Shown: positions 8,362 through 16,662, numbered from the stretch's first letter. The stretch is DNA of 36,701 nucleotides from Rugamonas violacea (GCF_016461825.1 NZ_JAEMNU010000152.1:1-36701); one strand, 5' to 3'. A program made the numbers and translations. Notes: generated by a model from the sequence alone, not told the origin.

Positions 8362-9564
8362 TTAGTGGGCGCTCTTGGCGTTGGCCGGGGCCGTGGCGCC
8401 GGCGGCTACCGCGGCGGCGGGCTTGGCCACGCTGGCCTGGGCACCCGGGCGGACCTTTTGCAGGCCCTCGACGATGACGCGGTCGCCGGCCGCCAGGCCG
8501 GAGTTGACCAACCACTTGTCGCCCTGCGTGCCGCCGGTGACCAGGATGCGCTGTTCGACCTTGCCGTCCTTGCCCAGCACCAGCGCGGTCGCCTCGCCCT
8601 TGGCGTTGCGGCTGACGCCCTGCTGCGGCACGGCGATGGCCTTCTCGTCGACGCCGCTGTCGAGCACCGCGCGGACGAACATGCCCGGCAGCAGATCGTG
8701 TTTCGGGTTCGGGAACAGCGCGCGCAAGGTGACGTTGCCGGTGCCCGGGTCGACGCTGACGTCGGAGAACTGCAGCTTGCCGCTCTCGGCGTACTTGCTG
8801 CCGTCGGCCAGCAGCAGGGTGACGCGGGCCTGGCCGCCGGCCTGTTTCAGCTGGCCGCTTTCCATCGCCCGCTTCAGGCGCAGCAGCTCGTTGCTCGACT
8901 GCGTCAGGTCGACGTAGATCGGGTCGAGCTGCTGCACGGTGGTCAGCGCGTTGGCCTGGCTGGCCGTCACCAGCGCGCCCGGCGTCACCGTCGAACGGCC
9001 GATGCGGCCGCCGATCGGCGCGTTGACGTTGGTGTAGCGCAGGTTGATGCCGGCCGTGTCGAGCGCGGCGGCGGCCGCCTCGACGTCCGCCTTGGCCTGC
9101 TCGTGGACGGCGATGGCGTCCTCATACTCCTGGCGGCTGACGCCGTCGATGGCGACCAGCTCCTTGTAGCGCGCCACTTTCGGCCCGCTGGTCAGCAGGT
9201 TGGCGCGCGCCTTGGCCAGCGCCGCCTTGGCCGAGTTGACGGCGGCCTGGTAGCTGGCCGGGTCGATCTGGTACAGCGCGCTGCCGGCCTTGACGTCGGC
9301 GCCCTCGACGAACAGGCGCTTCTGGATCAAGCCGCCGACCTGCGGGCGCACTTCGGCCACCTGGAAGGCGGCGGTGCGGCCCGGCAGTTCGGTGCTCAGG
9401 CTGAGCGCCTGCGGGGCGACGGTGAAGACGCCCACTTCCGCCACCTGCGCATGAGGTGCTTCGGCCGTGGATTTGGAGCAGGCGGCGACGATGGCGGCGG
9501 TGGCGCAGAGCAGGACGAGCGTGCCTGCCGTGCGGCGGGACGAGGTGGAAATGATTGGTTCCAT
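8362..9564 (-). CDS. RND efflux periplasmic adaptor (membrane fusion protein), AcrA/MexA-like
   Basis: A 400-aa adaptor lipoprotein. Signal peptide with lipobox IVAAC (C29), then the barrel-sandwich half LPGRTAAFQVAEVRPQVGG, a coiled-coil hairpin (about residues 95-165), the second lipoyl half GRIGRSTVTPGALV and the C-terminal membrane-proximal domain. It links the inner-membrane pump to the outer-membrane channel. The frame is open to 9684, but the ATG at 9564 yields the signal peptide directly. The longer version would begin inside the operator region and add an implausible N-terminus. It is the first gene of the efflux operon, 15 bases before the pump gene. Confidence 0.93.
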   Translation of the reverse strand: MEPIISTSSRRTAGTLVLLCATAAIVAACSKSTAEAPHAQVAEVGVFTVAPQALSLSTELPGRTAAFQVAEVRPQVGGLIQKRLFVEGADVKAGSALYQIDPASYQAAVNSAKAALAKARANLLTSGPKVARYKELVAIDGVSRQEYEDAIAVHEQAKADVEAAAAALDTAGINLRYTNVNAPIGGRIGRSTVTPGALVTASQANALTTVQQLDPIYVDLTQSSNELLRLKRAMESGQLKQAGGQARVTLLLADGSKYAESGKLQFSDVSVDPGTGNVTLRALFPNPKHDLLPGMFVRAVLDSGVDEKAIAVPQQGVSRNAKGEATALVLGKDGKVEQRILVTGGTQGDKWLVNSGLAAGDRVIVEGLQKVRPGAQASVAKPAAAVAAGATAPANAKSAH

Positions 9565-9623
9565 CGTGGACTTTCTGTAAAAAGTTGGCGCGGCAGAGAG
9601 GGCCGCCAAGATGACATGGACCA

Positions 9624-9653
9624 TAGAATGAACGATCATTCTAATTAAGTCAA
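9624..9653 (-). promoter_or_regulatory. efflux operon promoter with TetR-type operator
   Basis: Minus-strand -35 TTGACT (9653-9648) is followed by a perfect 8-bp inverted repeat, TAGAATGA (9624-9631) and TCATTCTA (9636-9643), with a 4-base spacer. A weak -10 (CATTCT or ATTCTA, 17-18 bases from the -35) overlaps the distal arm. An operator filling the -35/-10 gap is the standard layout for TetR-family repression; the regulator at 2875-3486 is the obvious candidate. Confidence 0.65.
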
Positions 9654-9810
9654 GCAACTTTTTTAGGCAGCGCGGCGCCGCCACGGGGTCTTGCGGGGGC
9701 GGATCCTACTGAAAATTGCCGTTTTTTGGATTGCGGTAATATCTGGAAAACCATGACAATCCTGTAAATAAAACCCGGCGCCGGCGCGCCGGCCGCCGCG
9801 AAGGGCAGGT

Positions 9811-11325
9811 ATGCAAGCACAGCAGAGCAGTTCGGATTCCTTCCTGTCGTCGGGCGTGCCCGGCCTGGACGAGGTGCTGGCCGGCGGCCTGACGCGCGAC
9901 CGCCTGTACCTGATCGAGGGCGAGCCGGGCACCGGCAAGACCACGCTGGCGCTGCAATTCCTCAACGAGGGCGTGCGGCGCGGCGAGTCGGTGCTGTACA
10001 TCACGCTGGCCGAGACCCTGGTCGAACTGCGCGCGGTGGCGCTGTCGCACGGCTGGTCGATGGAGGGCATGCACATCGAGGAGATCATCCCGCACGAGAG
10101 CACGCTCGACCCGGCGCAGCAGTACACCCTGTTCCACCCGTCCGAGGTGGAGCTGGCCGACACCACCCGGCGCATGCTGGCGGCGATCGAGCGCCACCAA
10201 CCGGTGCGGCTGGTGCTCGACTCGCTGTCGGAGCTGCAGCTGCTGGCCGAGAACCCGCTGCGCTACCGCCGCCAGGTGCTGGCGCTCAAGCAGTACCTGG
10301 CCGGCCGCAGATGCACCGCCCTCTTCCTCGACGACCGCACCGCCTTGAGCGGCGACCTGCAGGTGCGCAGCGTGGCGCACGGCGTCATCACGCTCAACTT
10401 GATCGACCAGGGTTACGGCAGCGAGCGGCGGCGCCTGCGCGTGGTCAAGTACCGCGGCATCGCCTTCCACGGCGGCACCCACGACTACCGCATCGCCCGT
10501 GGCGGCCTGAGCGTGTATCCGCGCCTGGTCGCGGCGCACACGCGGCAGAGCGTGGGCCGGCGCCAGCTGTCGAGCGGCATCGAGGCGCTCGACACGCTGC
10601 TCGGCGGCGGCCTGGAGGAAGGCATGAGCACCCTGATCTCCGGCCCGCCCGGCACCGGCAAGTCGACCCTGTCGAGCCAGTTCGTCCACGCCGCCACCAG
10701 CCGCGGCGAGCCGTGCGCCATGTTCCTGTTCGAGGAGGCGCGCCACAACATGCTCAACCGCAGCCAGGACCTGGGCATGGACCTGGCGCCGGCGCTGGCC
10801 GCCGGCCTGCTGACGGCGCAGCAGATCGACCCGGCCGAGCTGTCGCCCGGCCAGTTCTCGCAGGCGGTGGTGGCGGCGGTCACGCGCGGTGCGCGGATCA
10901 TCGTCATCGACAGCCTGAACGGCTACCTGAACGCCGTGCCGGACGAGCGCTTCCTGGTCACCTATCTGCACGAGCTGCTCACCTACCTGGGCCAGCACGG
11001 CGTGGTCACCATCATCGTCGGCGTGCAGCAGGGCGTGATCGGCCCCAACATGAGCACCTCGATCGACGCCAGCTACATCGCCGACAACGTCGTCATGCTG
11101 CGCTACTTCGAGGCCGAGGGCGAGGTGCGCCAAGCCATCTCGGTGTTCAAGAAGCGCGGCAGCGGGCACGAGCGCACCATCCGCCGCTTCAGCATCGGCA
11201 CCGGCGGCATCGTCGTCGGGCCGGTGCTGCGCGGCTTCCACGGCATCCTGTCCGGAGTGCCGACCTACTCCCCGGCCGACCTTGACGCCGCCGACCTTGG
11301 CGCGGCCGACGGCGCGCCGCGCTGA
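9811..11325 (+). CDS. KaiC-like double-domain RecA-fold ATPase
   Basis: A 504-aa protein with two tandem KaiC/RecA ATPase domains, like cyanobacterial KaiC in layout. Domain 1 has the P-loop GEPGTGKTT (37-45) and a Walker B region LVLDSLSEL (134-142). Domain 2 has GPPGTGKST (278-286) and IIVIDSLNGYLN (363-374). The two catalytic glutamates before the fold switch are present in domain 2 (E308-E309), but the first is Ala in domain 1 (A67-E68). The segment matching the KaiC Ser431/Thr432 phosphosites reads SY (421-422). In proteobacteria such proteins often pair with sensor kinases. Here a hybrid kinase starts 16 bases downstream, so both are probably one operon. No kaiA or kaiB is visible. A rhythmic role is unproven; signalling or stress roles are equally possible. 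Confidence 0.9.
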   Translation: MQAQQSSSDSFLSSGVPGLDEVLAGGLTRDRLYLIEGEPGTGKTTLALQFLNEGVRRGESVLYITLAETLVELRAVALSHGWSMEGMHIEEIIPHESTLDPAQQYTLFHPSEVELADTTRRMLAAIERHQPVRLVLDSLSELQLLAENPLRYRRQVLALKQYLAGRRCTALFLDDRTALSGDLQVRSVAHGVITLNLIDQGYGSERRRLRVVKYRGIAFHGGTHDYRIARGGLSVYPRLVAAHTRQSVGRRQLSSGIEALDTLLGGGLEEGMSTLISGPPGTGKSTLSSQFVHAATSRGEPCAMFLFEEARHNMLNRSQDLGMDLAPALAAGLLTAQQIDPAELSPGQFSQAVVAAVTRGARIIVIDSLNGYLNAVPDERFLVTYLHELLTYLGQHGVVTIIVGVQQGVIGPNMSTSIDASYIADNVVMLRYFEAEGEVRQAISVFKKRGSGHERTIRRFSIGTGGIVVGPVLRGFHGILSGVPTYSPADLDAADLGAADGAPR

Positions 11326-11341
11326 GAACGGAGCGGCGGCG

Positions 11342-12916
11342 ATGGAAAGACGCATCCTGATCCACGCCCCGCTGGGCCGCGACGCCGCGCTGGCGGCCGA
11401 GGTGCTGGCCCGCGCCGGCCTGCCGGCGCAGGTCTGCGCCGGTCTCGACGAGCTGGCGCGCCAGCTCGACCAGGGCGCCGGCTGCGTGCTGCTGGTCGAG
11501 GAGGCGCTGGCGCCGGGGGGCTTCCGGTTGTTGCGCGGGCACGTGGCGCGCCAGCCCAACTGGTCCGACCTGCCGATCCTGCTGCTGACCCATCGTGGCG
11601 CCGATTCGCCGGCGGTGCGCCAGGCCGTCGCCGAGCTGGGCAACCTGACCCTGCTGGAACGCCCGGTGCGCGTGCTCACCCTGATCACCGCGCTGCAGGC
11701 GCTGCTGCGCGCCCGCGGCAAGCAGTACCAGGTGCGCGAGGCCGAGCGCCGCAAGGACGAGTTCCTGGCCAGCCTGGGCCACGAGCTGCGCAATCCCCTG
11801 ACGCCGATCCGCACCTCGGGCGCGTTGCTGGCCCACCTGTATCCGGACTCGGCGCCGCTGGCCCGCGTGCGCCAGGTGATCGAACGCCAGGTGACCCACC
11901 TGACGCGGCTGGTCGACGACCTGCTCGACGTCGCCCGCATCACCACCGGCAAGATCGCGCTGCGCCGCGAGCGGGTCGCCTTCGGCGCGGTGATGGACCA
12001 CGTGCTCGAACTGTGCCAGCCGGCCGCCGCCGCCAAGCAGATCGCGCTGACCACCGAACTGCCGGCGCAGCCGATCGAGCTCGATGTCGACCACGCCCGC
12101 GTGGTGCAGATCTTCGCCAACATCCTGTCGAACGCGGTCAAGTTCACGCCGCCGGGCGGCCGCGTCGCGCTGCGCGCCGGCTGCGACGGCGCCATGCTGC
12201 GGGTGAGCATCCGCGACAACGGCATCGGCCTGGAGCCGGAGGCGATCGAGCGCATCTTCACGATGTTCGAGCAGAGCCGCACCGTCGGCGGGCAGATCTC
12301 CAGCGGCCTGGGCATCGGTTTGAGCCTGTCGCGCCGCTTCGCCGAGATGCACGGCGGCGACGTCGAGGCGCGCAGCGCCGGCCACGGCCAGGGCAGCGAG
12401 TTCCTGATCCAGCTGCCGGTGGTGGTCGTGGCGGCGCCGGCGCGGCGGCGGGCGGCCGACGTGGCGGCGGCCGCGGCGGCGCCGGCCGCGGCGGCGCCGG
12501 CGGTGGGATCCGAATCCGAATCCGAATCGGCGCGGGCCAGCGTGCTGGTGGTCGACGACAACGACGACGCCGCCGACTCGCTGGCGGCACTGTTGGAATT
12601 GGAGGGTTTCAGCGTCGCCGTCGCCTACGACGGCGCCAGCTCCGTGACGGCGGCCGCCGCGCGGCGGCCCGACGTCATCGTCATGGACTTGGGCATGCCG
12701 GGCATGGACGGCTACCAGGCGGCGCGGCAGATCCGCGCCGCGCCCGGCGGCGGCGCCATCCTGCTGATCGCCCTGACCGGTTGGGGCCAGAGCGACGCGC
12801 GCCGGCGCACCGTGGAGGCCGGCTTCGACCACCACCTGATCAAGCCGGTCGACATCGAGCAGATCCTGCGGCTGGCCGGCGACCGGCTGCGCCACGCCAC
12901 GGCGGCGGCGCGCTAG
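11342..12916 (+). CDS. cytoplasmic hybrid histidine kinase with N-terminal receiver-like domain
   Basis: A 524-aa protein. Residues 1-125 look like a receiver fold lacking its phospho-Asp: the beta3 position reads LLVEEALAPGG (E53-E54) and the usual Lys-Pro is RP. Then HisKA with the H-box GHELRNPL (H147), HATPase_c with N-box NILSNAVKFT (260-269) and glycine boxes DNGIGL and GLGIGLSLS, an Ala/Pro linker (365-390) with a Ser-Glu repeat (389-396), and a true receiver (400-515) with D405/D406, phospho-Asp D449 and K501. No membrane helices, so it senses inside the cell. The ATG at 11342 is preceded by a purine-rich site (GAACGGAG). The adjacent KaiC-like ATPase is the likely partner. Confidence 0.9.
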   Translation: MERRILIHAPLGRDAALAAEVLARAGLPAQVCAGLDELARQLDQGAGCVLLVEEALAPGGFRLLRGHVARQPNWSDLPILLLTHRGADSPAVRQAVAELGNLTLLERPVRVLTLITALQALLRARGKQYQVREAERRKDEFLASLGHELRNPLTPIRTSGALLAHLYPDSAPLARVRQVIERQVTHLTRLVDDLLDVARITTGKIALRRERVAFGAVMDHVLELCQPAAAAKQIALTTELPAQPIELDVDHARVVQIFANILSNAVKFTPPGGRVALRAGCDGAMLRVSIRDNGIGLEPEAIERIFTMFEQSRTVGGQISSGLGIGLSLSRRFAEMHGGDVEARSAGHGQGSEFLIQLPVVVVAAPARRRAADVAAAAAAPAAAAPAVGSESESESARASVLVVDDNDDAADSLAALLELEGFSVAVAYDGASSVTAAAARRPDVIVMDLGMPGMDGYQAARQIRAAPGGGAILLIALTGWGQSDARRRTVEAGFDHHLIKPVDIEQILRLAGDRLRHATAAAR

Positions 12917-12956
12917 GCGCCGACCGCGGTACCAATTGCACTGCCGATCGTGCTGC

Positions 12957-13712
12957 TTACAGCGGCGTGGCGCTGACGTTGGCGCTTTGCAGGATGGCGC
13001 GGCCGCTGGCCTCGAAGCCGGAGTCCATGCCGAACAAGACCCACAGCTTGCCCTGGGCATCGCTCTGCACTTCCATCGTCTCGGCCGACTTGACCAACTT
13101 CGACACGTAGACCCGGGTGAAGCAGTCGGTGGTGCCGTTGCCCAGCGTGCCGAGCACCTTGCCGAACTGGCCGTTGGCGGCCTGGTTGCCGCGCTCGATG
13201 TTGAGGCGGTACTCGCCGTTGGCCTGCAACTCGGTGAGCGGCTCGGTCGGGCTGGCCACGGCCAGCATATGCACCGCGTCGCCAGGCGAACCGCCCACGC
13301 CGTAGCAGCCGGAGGCGATATCGCTGGCGAAGCGCAGGTCGAAGCTCAGCTTGTACTTGGTCGACGGGGCGAAGCCGGCGAACTGCTTCTTCACGTAGAC
13401 CAGCACGTCGTCGCTGTTGTTGTGGGCGCCGATGAAGTAACCGTTGCCGCTGAGCGGGGCCGGCAACGGCTCGAAGGCGAACTTGACCTCGGTCGGCTTG
13501 GTCTCGGCGGTGTAGTCGGCGGTGCCGCTGCTCCAACCGTCGATGCCCTTGTTGAAGTCGATCGCCAGCGTGAAGGCGCTAGGCGGTGGCGGCGCCCCCG
13601 CCGGCTGCTTGCCGCCCGGGCTGTTGCTATTGCTGTCGCCGCCACCGCAGGCGCTCAGCGCCAGCAGGCCGGCCAGGCCAAGACTGGCCGCGATAATGTT
13701 CTTTTGTCGCAT
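12957..13712 (-). CDS. secreted lipoprotein of unknown function, 251 aa
   Basis: Lipoprotein signal peptide ending at LSAC (C22), then a Gly/Ser/Asn/Pro-rich linker (23-45) and a beta-rich domain of about 200 residues. The domain includes phrases such as DFNKGIDGWSSGTADY and YKLSFDLRFASDI, which recall the jelly-roll domains of carbohydrate-associated proteins. I do not recognise a named family. The open frame extends well upstream, but the ATG at 13712 has a good ribosome site (GGAGAAAT) and yields the signal peptide. It has its own promoter candidate and converges on the hybrid kinase gene with 40 bases between stops. Confidence 0.8.
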   Translation of the reverse strand: MRQKNIIAASLGLAGLLALSACGGGDSNSNSPGGKQPAGAPPPPSAFTLAIDFNKGIDGWSSGTADYTAETKPTEVKFAFEPLPAPLSGNGYFIGAHNNSDDVLVYVKKQFAGFAPSTKYKLSFDLRFASDIASGCYGVGGSPGDAVHMLAVASPTEPLTELQANGEYRLNIERGNQAANGQFGKVLGTLGNGTTDCFTRVYVSKLVKSAETMEVQSDAQGKLWVLFGMDSGFEASGRAILQSANVSATPL

Positions 13713-13826
13713 TTGATTTCTCCAAAAAATAGGATCAAGGCGGCCCGCATGGCGGCACCGCACCCCGCCCGGCCGCTCACACGACCGGACAAAGTGAAGT
13801 TTAAAGAAACATTGCCTAATTGAAAA

Positions 13827-13855
13827 TTTATATTGTAAGCAGTGGTAAGTTACAA
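13827..13855 (-). promoter_or_regulatory. sigma70-type promoter of the lipoprotein gene
   Basis: Minus-strand TTGTAA (13855-13850), a 17-base spacer and TATAAA (13832-13827) lie in an AT-rich island in otherwise GC-rich DNA. Transcription would start near 13820, about 110 bases before the ATG at 13712. Confidence 0.6.
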
Positions 13856-13896
13856 ATTTTAACCAAAGTTGTATGGACAAGTCATGCGCGCAGGCA

Positions 13897-15783
13897 CTAT
13901 TTCCAGCCGCCGCGCAGCGCCAGCACCTGCTCGCGCAGGCGCTCCGGCGTGGCGTCCTGCGGCGCCACCGGCTGGCCGACCGCCAGCGCCAGGCGCGAGC
14001 GCCAGCCGGTGCGGAAAGTGCGCTCGAAGACGTTCTCGGCACCCCGGCTGAGCAGGTGGCCCCACAGGCCGCGCAGCGCCATGGGGATCACCGGCACCTG
14101 CGAGCGGGCGACGATCTTGGCGATGCCGCCCTTGAACTCGTTGAGATCGCCGGTGCTGGTCAGCTTGCCCTCGGGGAAGATGCAGACCAGGTCGCCCTCG
14201 TGCAGCGCCTGGGCGATGTCGACATAGGCCTTCTCCATCAGCCACGGGTCTTCCTTGGCCGGCGCGATGGGGATGGCGCGGGCGGTGCGGAAGATCCAGC
14301 CCAGCAGCGGCAACTTGAAGATGCGGTGGTCCATGACGAAGCGGATCGGCCGCGGGCTGGCGGCGCCGATGACGATGGCGTCGACATAGCTGACGTGGTT
14401 ACACACCAGCACCGCCGCGCCCTCGGCCGGGATGCGCTCGGCGTCGATGCAGCGGACCCGGTGCACGGTGTGGATCAGCAGCCAGGCGAGAAAGCGCATG
14501 AGGAACTCCGGCACCAGCGAGAAGATGTACAGCGCCACCACGGCGTTCAGCACGGCGGTGACCAGGAACAGCTGGGGAATCGTGAAGCCCCGCCCCAGCA
14601 GCACGATGGCGACGCCGGCCGCCGCCACCATGAACAGGGCGTTGAGGATGTTCATGCCGGCGATGGTGCGCGAGATGTGCCGCGGGTCGCAGCGGGTCTG
14701 GATCAGGGCGAACAGGGGGACGATGAAGAAGCCGCCGAACATGCCGATCATCAGCACGTCGAACAGGATGCGCCAACTGGCGTGCTGCGCCAGCAGGCCG
14801 GCGAAATCGACCGCCGCCGTGTTGTGGTAGCCCAGGCTGGCGAAGTACAGGTCGAGGCCGAACAGCGACAGGCCGATCGAGCCGAACGGCACCAGGCCGA
14901 TCTCCACCTTGCGCCCGGACAGGCGCTCGCACAGCAGCGAGCCGCTGCCGACGCCGAGCGAGAACACGGTCAGCAGCAGGACGAAGACGCTGTGGTCGCC
15001 GTGCAGGTAGTCCTTGGCGTAGACCGGGAACTGGGCCAGGATCAGCGCGCCGTAGAACCAGAACCAGGAGTTGCCCAGCATGGCCAGGAAGACCACCTTG
15101 TTCTTGCGCGAGAAGGCGATGTTGCGGATCGACTCGGCCAGCGGGTTGCGGCTGATCTTCAACTCGGGCGCCGGCGCCGGCGTCGGGGGGATGCGGTAGC
15201 TGGCGGCCAGGCCGAGCAAGGCGCTGACGACGGTGGCGCCGGCCACCAGGCCGATGCCGTAGGGCTGGTGCACCACCAGCACGGCGCCGAGGATCTCGCC
15301 GAGCAGGATGCCGACAAAGGTGCCCATCTCGATCACGCCGTTGCCGCCGATCAGCTCCTCGGGCGCCAGCTGCTGCGGCAGGTAGGCGTATTTGACGGGG
15401 CCGAACAGGGTCGAATGGACGCCCATGCCGACCACCGCCGCCACCAGCAGCCACAGGGTGTGGGTCATCCAGCCGGCGGCGGCGGCCAGCATGATGGCCA
15501 GCTCCATCCACTTGACGAAACGGGCCAGGCCGGCCTTCTCGTACTTGTCGGCGAACTGGCCGGCGGTGGCCGAGAACAGCACGTAGGGCAGGATGAACAG
15601 GCCGGGGATCAGGTTGGTCACCAACGACGGCGACAGGGTGGTCCAGCTCAGCGCGTCGTAGGTCAGGATCACCATCAACGCGGTCTTGAACAGGTTGTCG
15701 TTGAAGGCGCCGAGGAACTGGGTCCAGAAGAACGGCGCGAAGCGGCGCTGCGACAACAGGGAAAACTGGTTCGGATGGCTCAT
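13897..15783 (-). CDS. MFS lysophospholipid transporter fused to PlsC-type acyltransferase
   Basis: A 628-aa fusion. Residues 1-425 are a major facilitator transporter of the LplT type, opening with FFWTQFLGAFNDNLFKTA and showing about twelve hydrophobic segments. Residues 440-628 are a 1-acylglycerophosphate acyltransferase domain with the catalytic NHVSYVD (462-468) and the acceptor motif FPEGK (536-540). Known relatives flip lysophospholipid inward and re-acylate it. In Aas-type systems an acyl-ACP synthetase domain follows the acyltransferase; it is absent here, so acyl groups would have to come from acyl-ACP or acyl-CoA. Separate transcription from the lipoprotein downstream is likely. 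Confidence 0.88.
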   Translation of the reverse strand: MSHPNQFSLLSQRRFAPFFWTQFLGAFNDNLFKTALMVILTYDALSWTTLSPSLVTNLIPGLFILPYVLFSATAGQFADKYEKAGLARFVKWMELAIMLAAAAGWMTHTLWLLVAAVVGMGVHSTLFGPVKYAYLPQQLAPEELIGGNGVIEMGTFVGILLGEILGAVLVVHQPYGIGLVAGATVVSALLGLAASYRIPPTPAPAPELKISRNPLAESIRNIAFSRKNKVVFLAMLGNSWFWFYGALILAQFPVYAKDYLHGDHSVFVLLLTVFSLGVGSGSLLCERLSGRKVEIGLVPFGSIGLSLFGLDLYFASLGYHNTAAVDFAGLLAQHASWRILFDVLMIGMFGGFFIVPLFALIQTRCDPRHISRTIAGMNILNALFMVAAAGVAIVLLGRGFTIPQLFLVTAVLNAVVALYIFSLVPEFLMRFLAWLLIHTVHRVRCIDAERIPAEGAAVLVCNHVSYVDAIVIGAASPRPIRFVMDHRIFKLPLLGWIFRTARAIPIAPAKEDPWLMEKAYVDIAQALHEGDLVCIFPEGKLTSTGDLNEFKGGIAKIVARSQVPVIPMALRGLWGHLLSRGAENVFERTFRTGWRSRLALAVGQPVAPQDATPERLREQVLALRGGWK

Positions 15784-15858
15784 GTCGGCGGCGGGCGGGT
15801 CAGATTGTCAATCTTGACAAAATACCCGACTCTGCTGCGTCGCACAAGCCCGGCGCCG

Positions 15859-16581
15859 TCACGGCTTGCGCGCCACCAGGTTGATCAGCGTCTCCTCGCG
15901 CTGCGCCGGCGGGCGGATGCGCAGCAGCGCTTCGAACACGCCCAGGTCTGCGCGGCTCCACCACAGGAAGGGATAGGAGACGGCGCTGTCGGGCACCGTG
16001 AAGCCGGCGGCGCGCACCATGGCCAGGTATTCCGGCGCGGTCTTCTGCACCTCCATCGGATGGCGGAACAGCAGGCGGATGATCCAGGAGTGGATGTAGC
16101 GCCGCGTCGACTCGGCGAACAGCAGCACGCCGCCCGGCTTGAGCACGCGGTAGAACTCGGCGATGGCGCGCTGCTGGTCGATCAGGTGGTGGAAGGTCTG
16201 GTGGCAGAACAGCAGGTCGACCGAGGCGTCCGGCAAGGCGATGTTGGAGCTGGAGCAGCAGATATACTCGGCGGCGGTGCCCAGGCCGGCCATCTCGGCG
16301 GCCGAGGCCCGCAGCATCTCCGGGTCGATGTCCATGGCGATCAGGCGCTCGGGCGCGAAACGCTGCCGCAGCTTGTGCAGCGAGCGGCCGTAGCCACAGC
16401 CGACGTCGGCCACCACGGCGGGGCGGCCGGCGTCGGCCGGCATCAGGCGCTGCAGGTCGGCCATGGCGCGTTCGAGCACGTGGACGGTCCAGGTGTCGGT
16501 GCGCAGGAACCACTTGCCGAACGCGGTCTCCGGCACATGGAGTTCGGCCGGCGGCGGCATGGAGTCGAAATGGGTGTTCAT
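15859..16581 (-). CDS. class I SAM-dependent methyltransferase, possible aryl polyene tailoring enzyme
   Basis: A 240-aa Rossmann methyltransferase. Motif I is VVADVGCGYGRS (about 55-66), the acidic end of strand 2 is MDIDPE, motif IV is LLFCHQTFHH and LKPGGVLLFAES follows. The N-terminal ETAFGKWFLRTDTWTVHV resembles, from memory, methyltransferases found in aryl polyene clusters (ApeB type). It lies about 2 kb beyond the last gene of the cluster on the same strand, and no other methyltransferase is in the cluster, so a role in O-methylating the aryl head is a reasonable guess only. The ATG at 16581 is preferred. The longer open frame starts upstream of the predicted promoter. Confidence 0.75.
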   Translation of the reverse strand: MNTHFDSMPPPAELHVPETAFGKWFLRTDTWTVHVLERAMADLQRLMPADAGRPAVVADVGCGYGRSLHKLRQRFAPERLIAMDIDPEMLRASAAEMAGLGTAAEYICCSSSNIALPDASVDLLFCHQTFHHLIDQQRAIAEFYRVLKPGGVLLFAESTRRYIHSWIIRLLFRHPMEVQKTAPEYLAMVRAAGFTVPDSAVSYPFLWWSRADLGVFEALLRIRPPAQREETLINLVARKP

Positions 16582-16656
16582 AGATTCTTTGTGTGGGTGG
16601 CTAAAATTCGCCGTCGACGAGACGCGCCGGGGGAGGGGAAAGCGCGGCAGGTGGCT

Positions 16657-16662
16657 ATTATA
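16657..16662 (-). promoter_or_regulatory. -10 element upstream of the methyltransferase gene
   Basis: A perfect minus-strand TATAAT at 16662-16657, about 75 bases before the ATG at 16581. No good -35 is visible at the expected distance (CATACT at 17 bases), so the site may need an activator. Confidence 0.4.

Noticed and set aside
5179..9648. A 1489-codon open frame on the plus strand opposite the efflux operon.
   Set aside because: It is antisense to three well-supported genes, is rich in His/Gln/Arg/Ala as expected for the shadow of a GC-rich gene, and shows no domain.
9781..9792. Palindrome CCGGCGCGCCGG before the KaiC-like gene.
   Set aside because: Short palindromes of this type are common in such GC-rich DNA; there is no T-tract and no promoter overlap to support a role.
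9706..12561. A 951-codon open frame on the minus strand opposite the KaiC-like ATPase and kinase.
   Set aside because: A shadow frame: low-complexity composition, no motifs, and the opposite strand has clear ATPase and kinase domains.
13821..13860. Imperfect AT-rich inverted repeat (AAAATTT...AAATTTT).
   Set aside because: It is better explained as the promoter of the lipoprotein gene; the arms do not pair well as a hairpin or operator.
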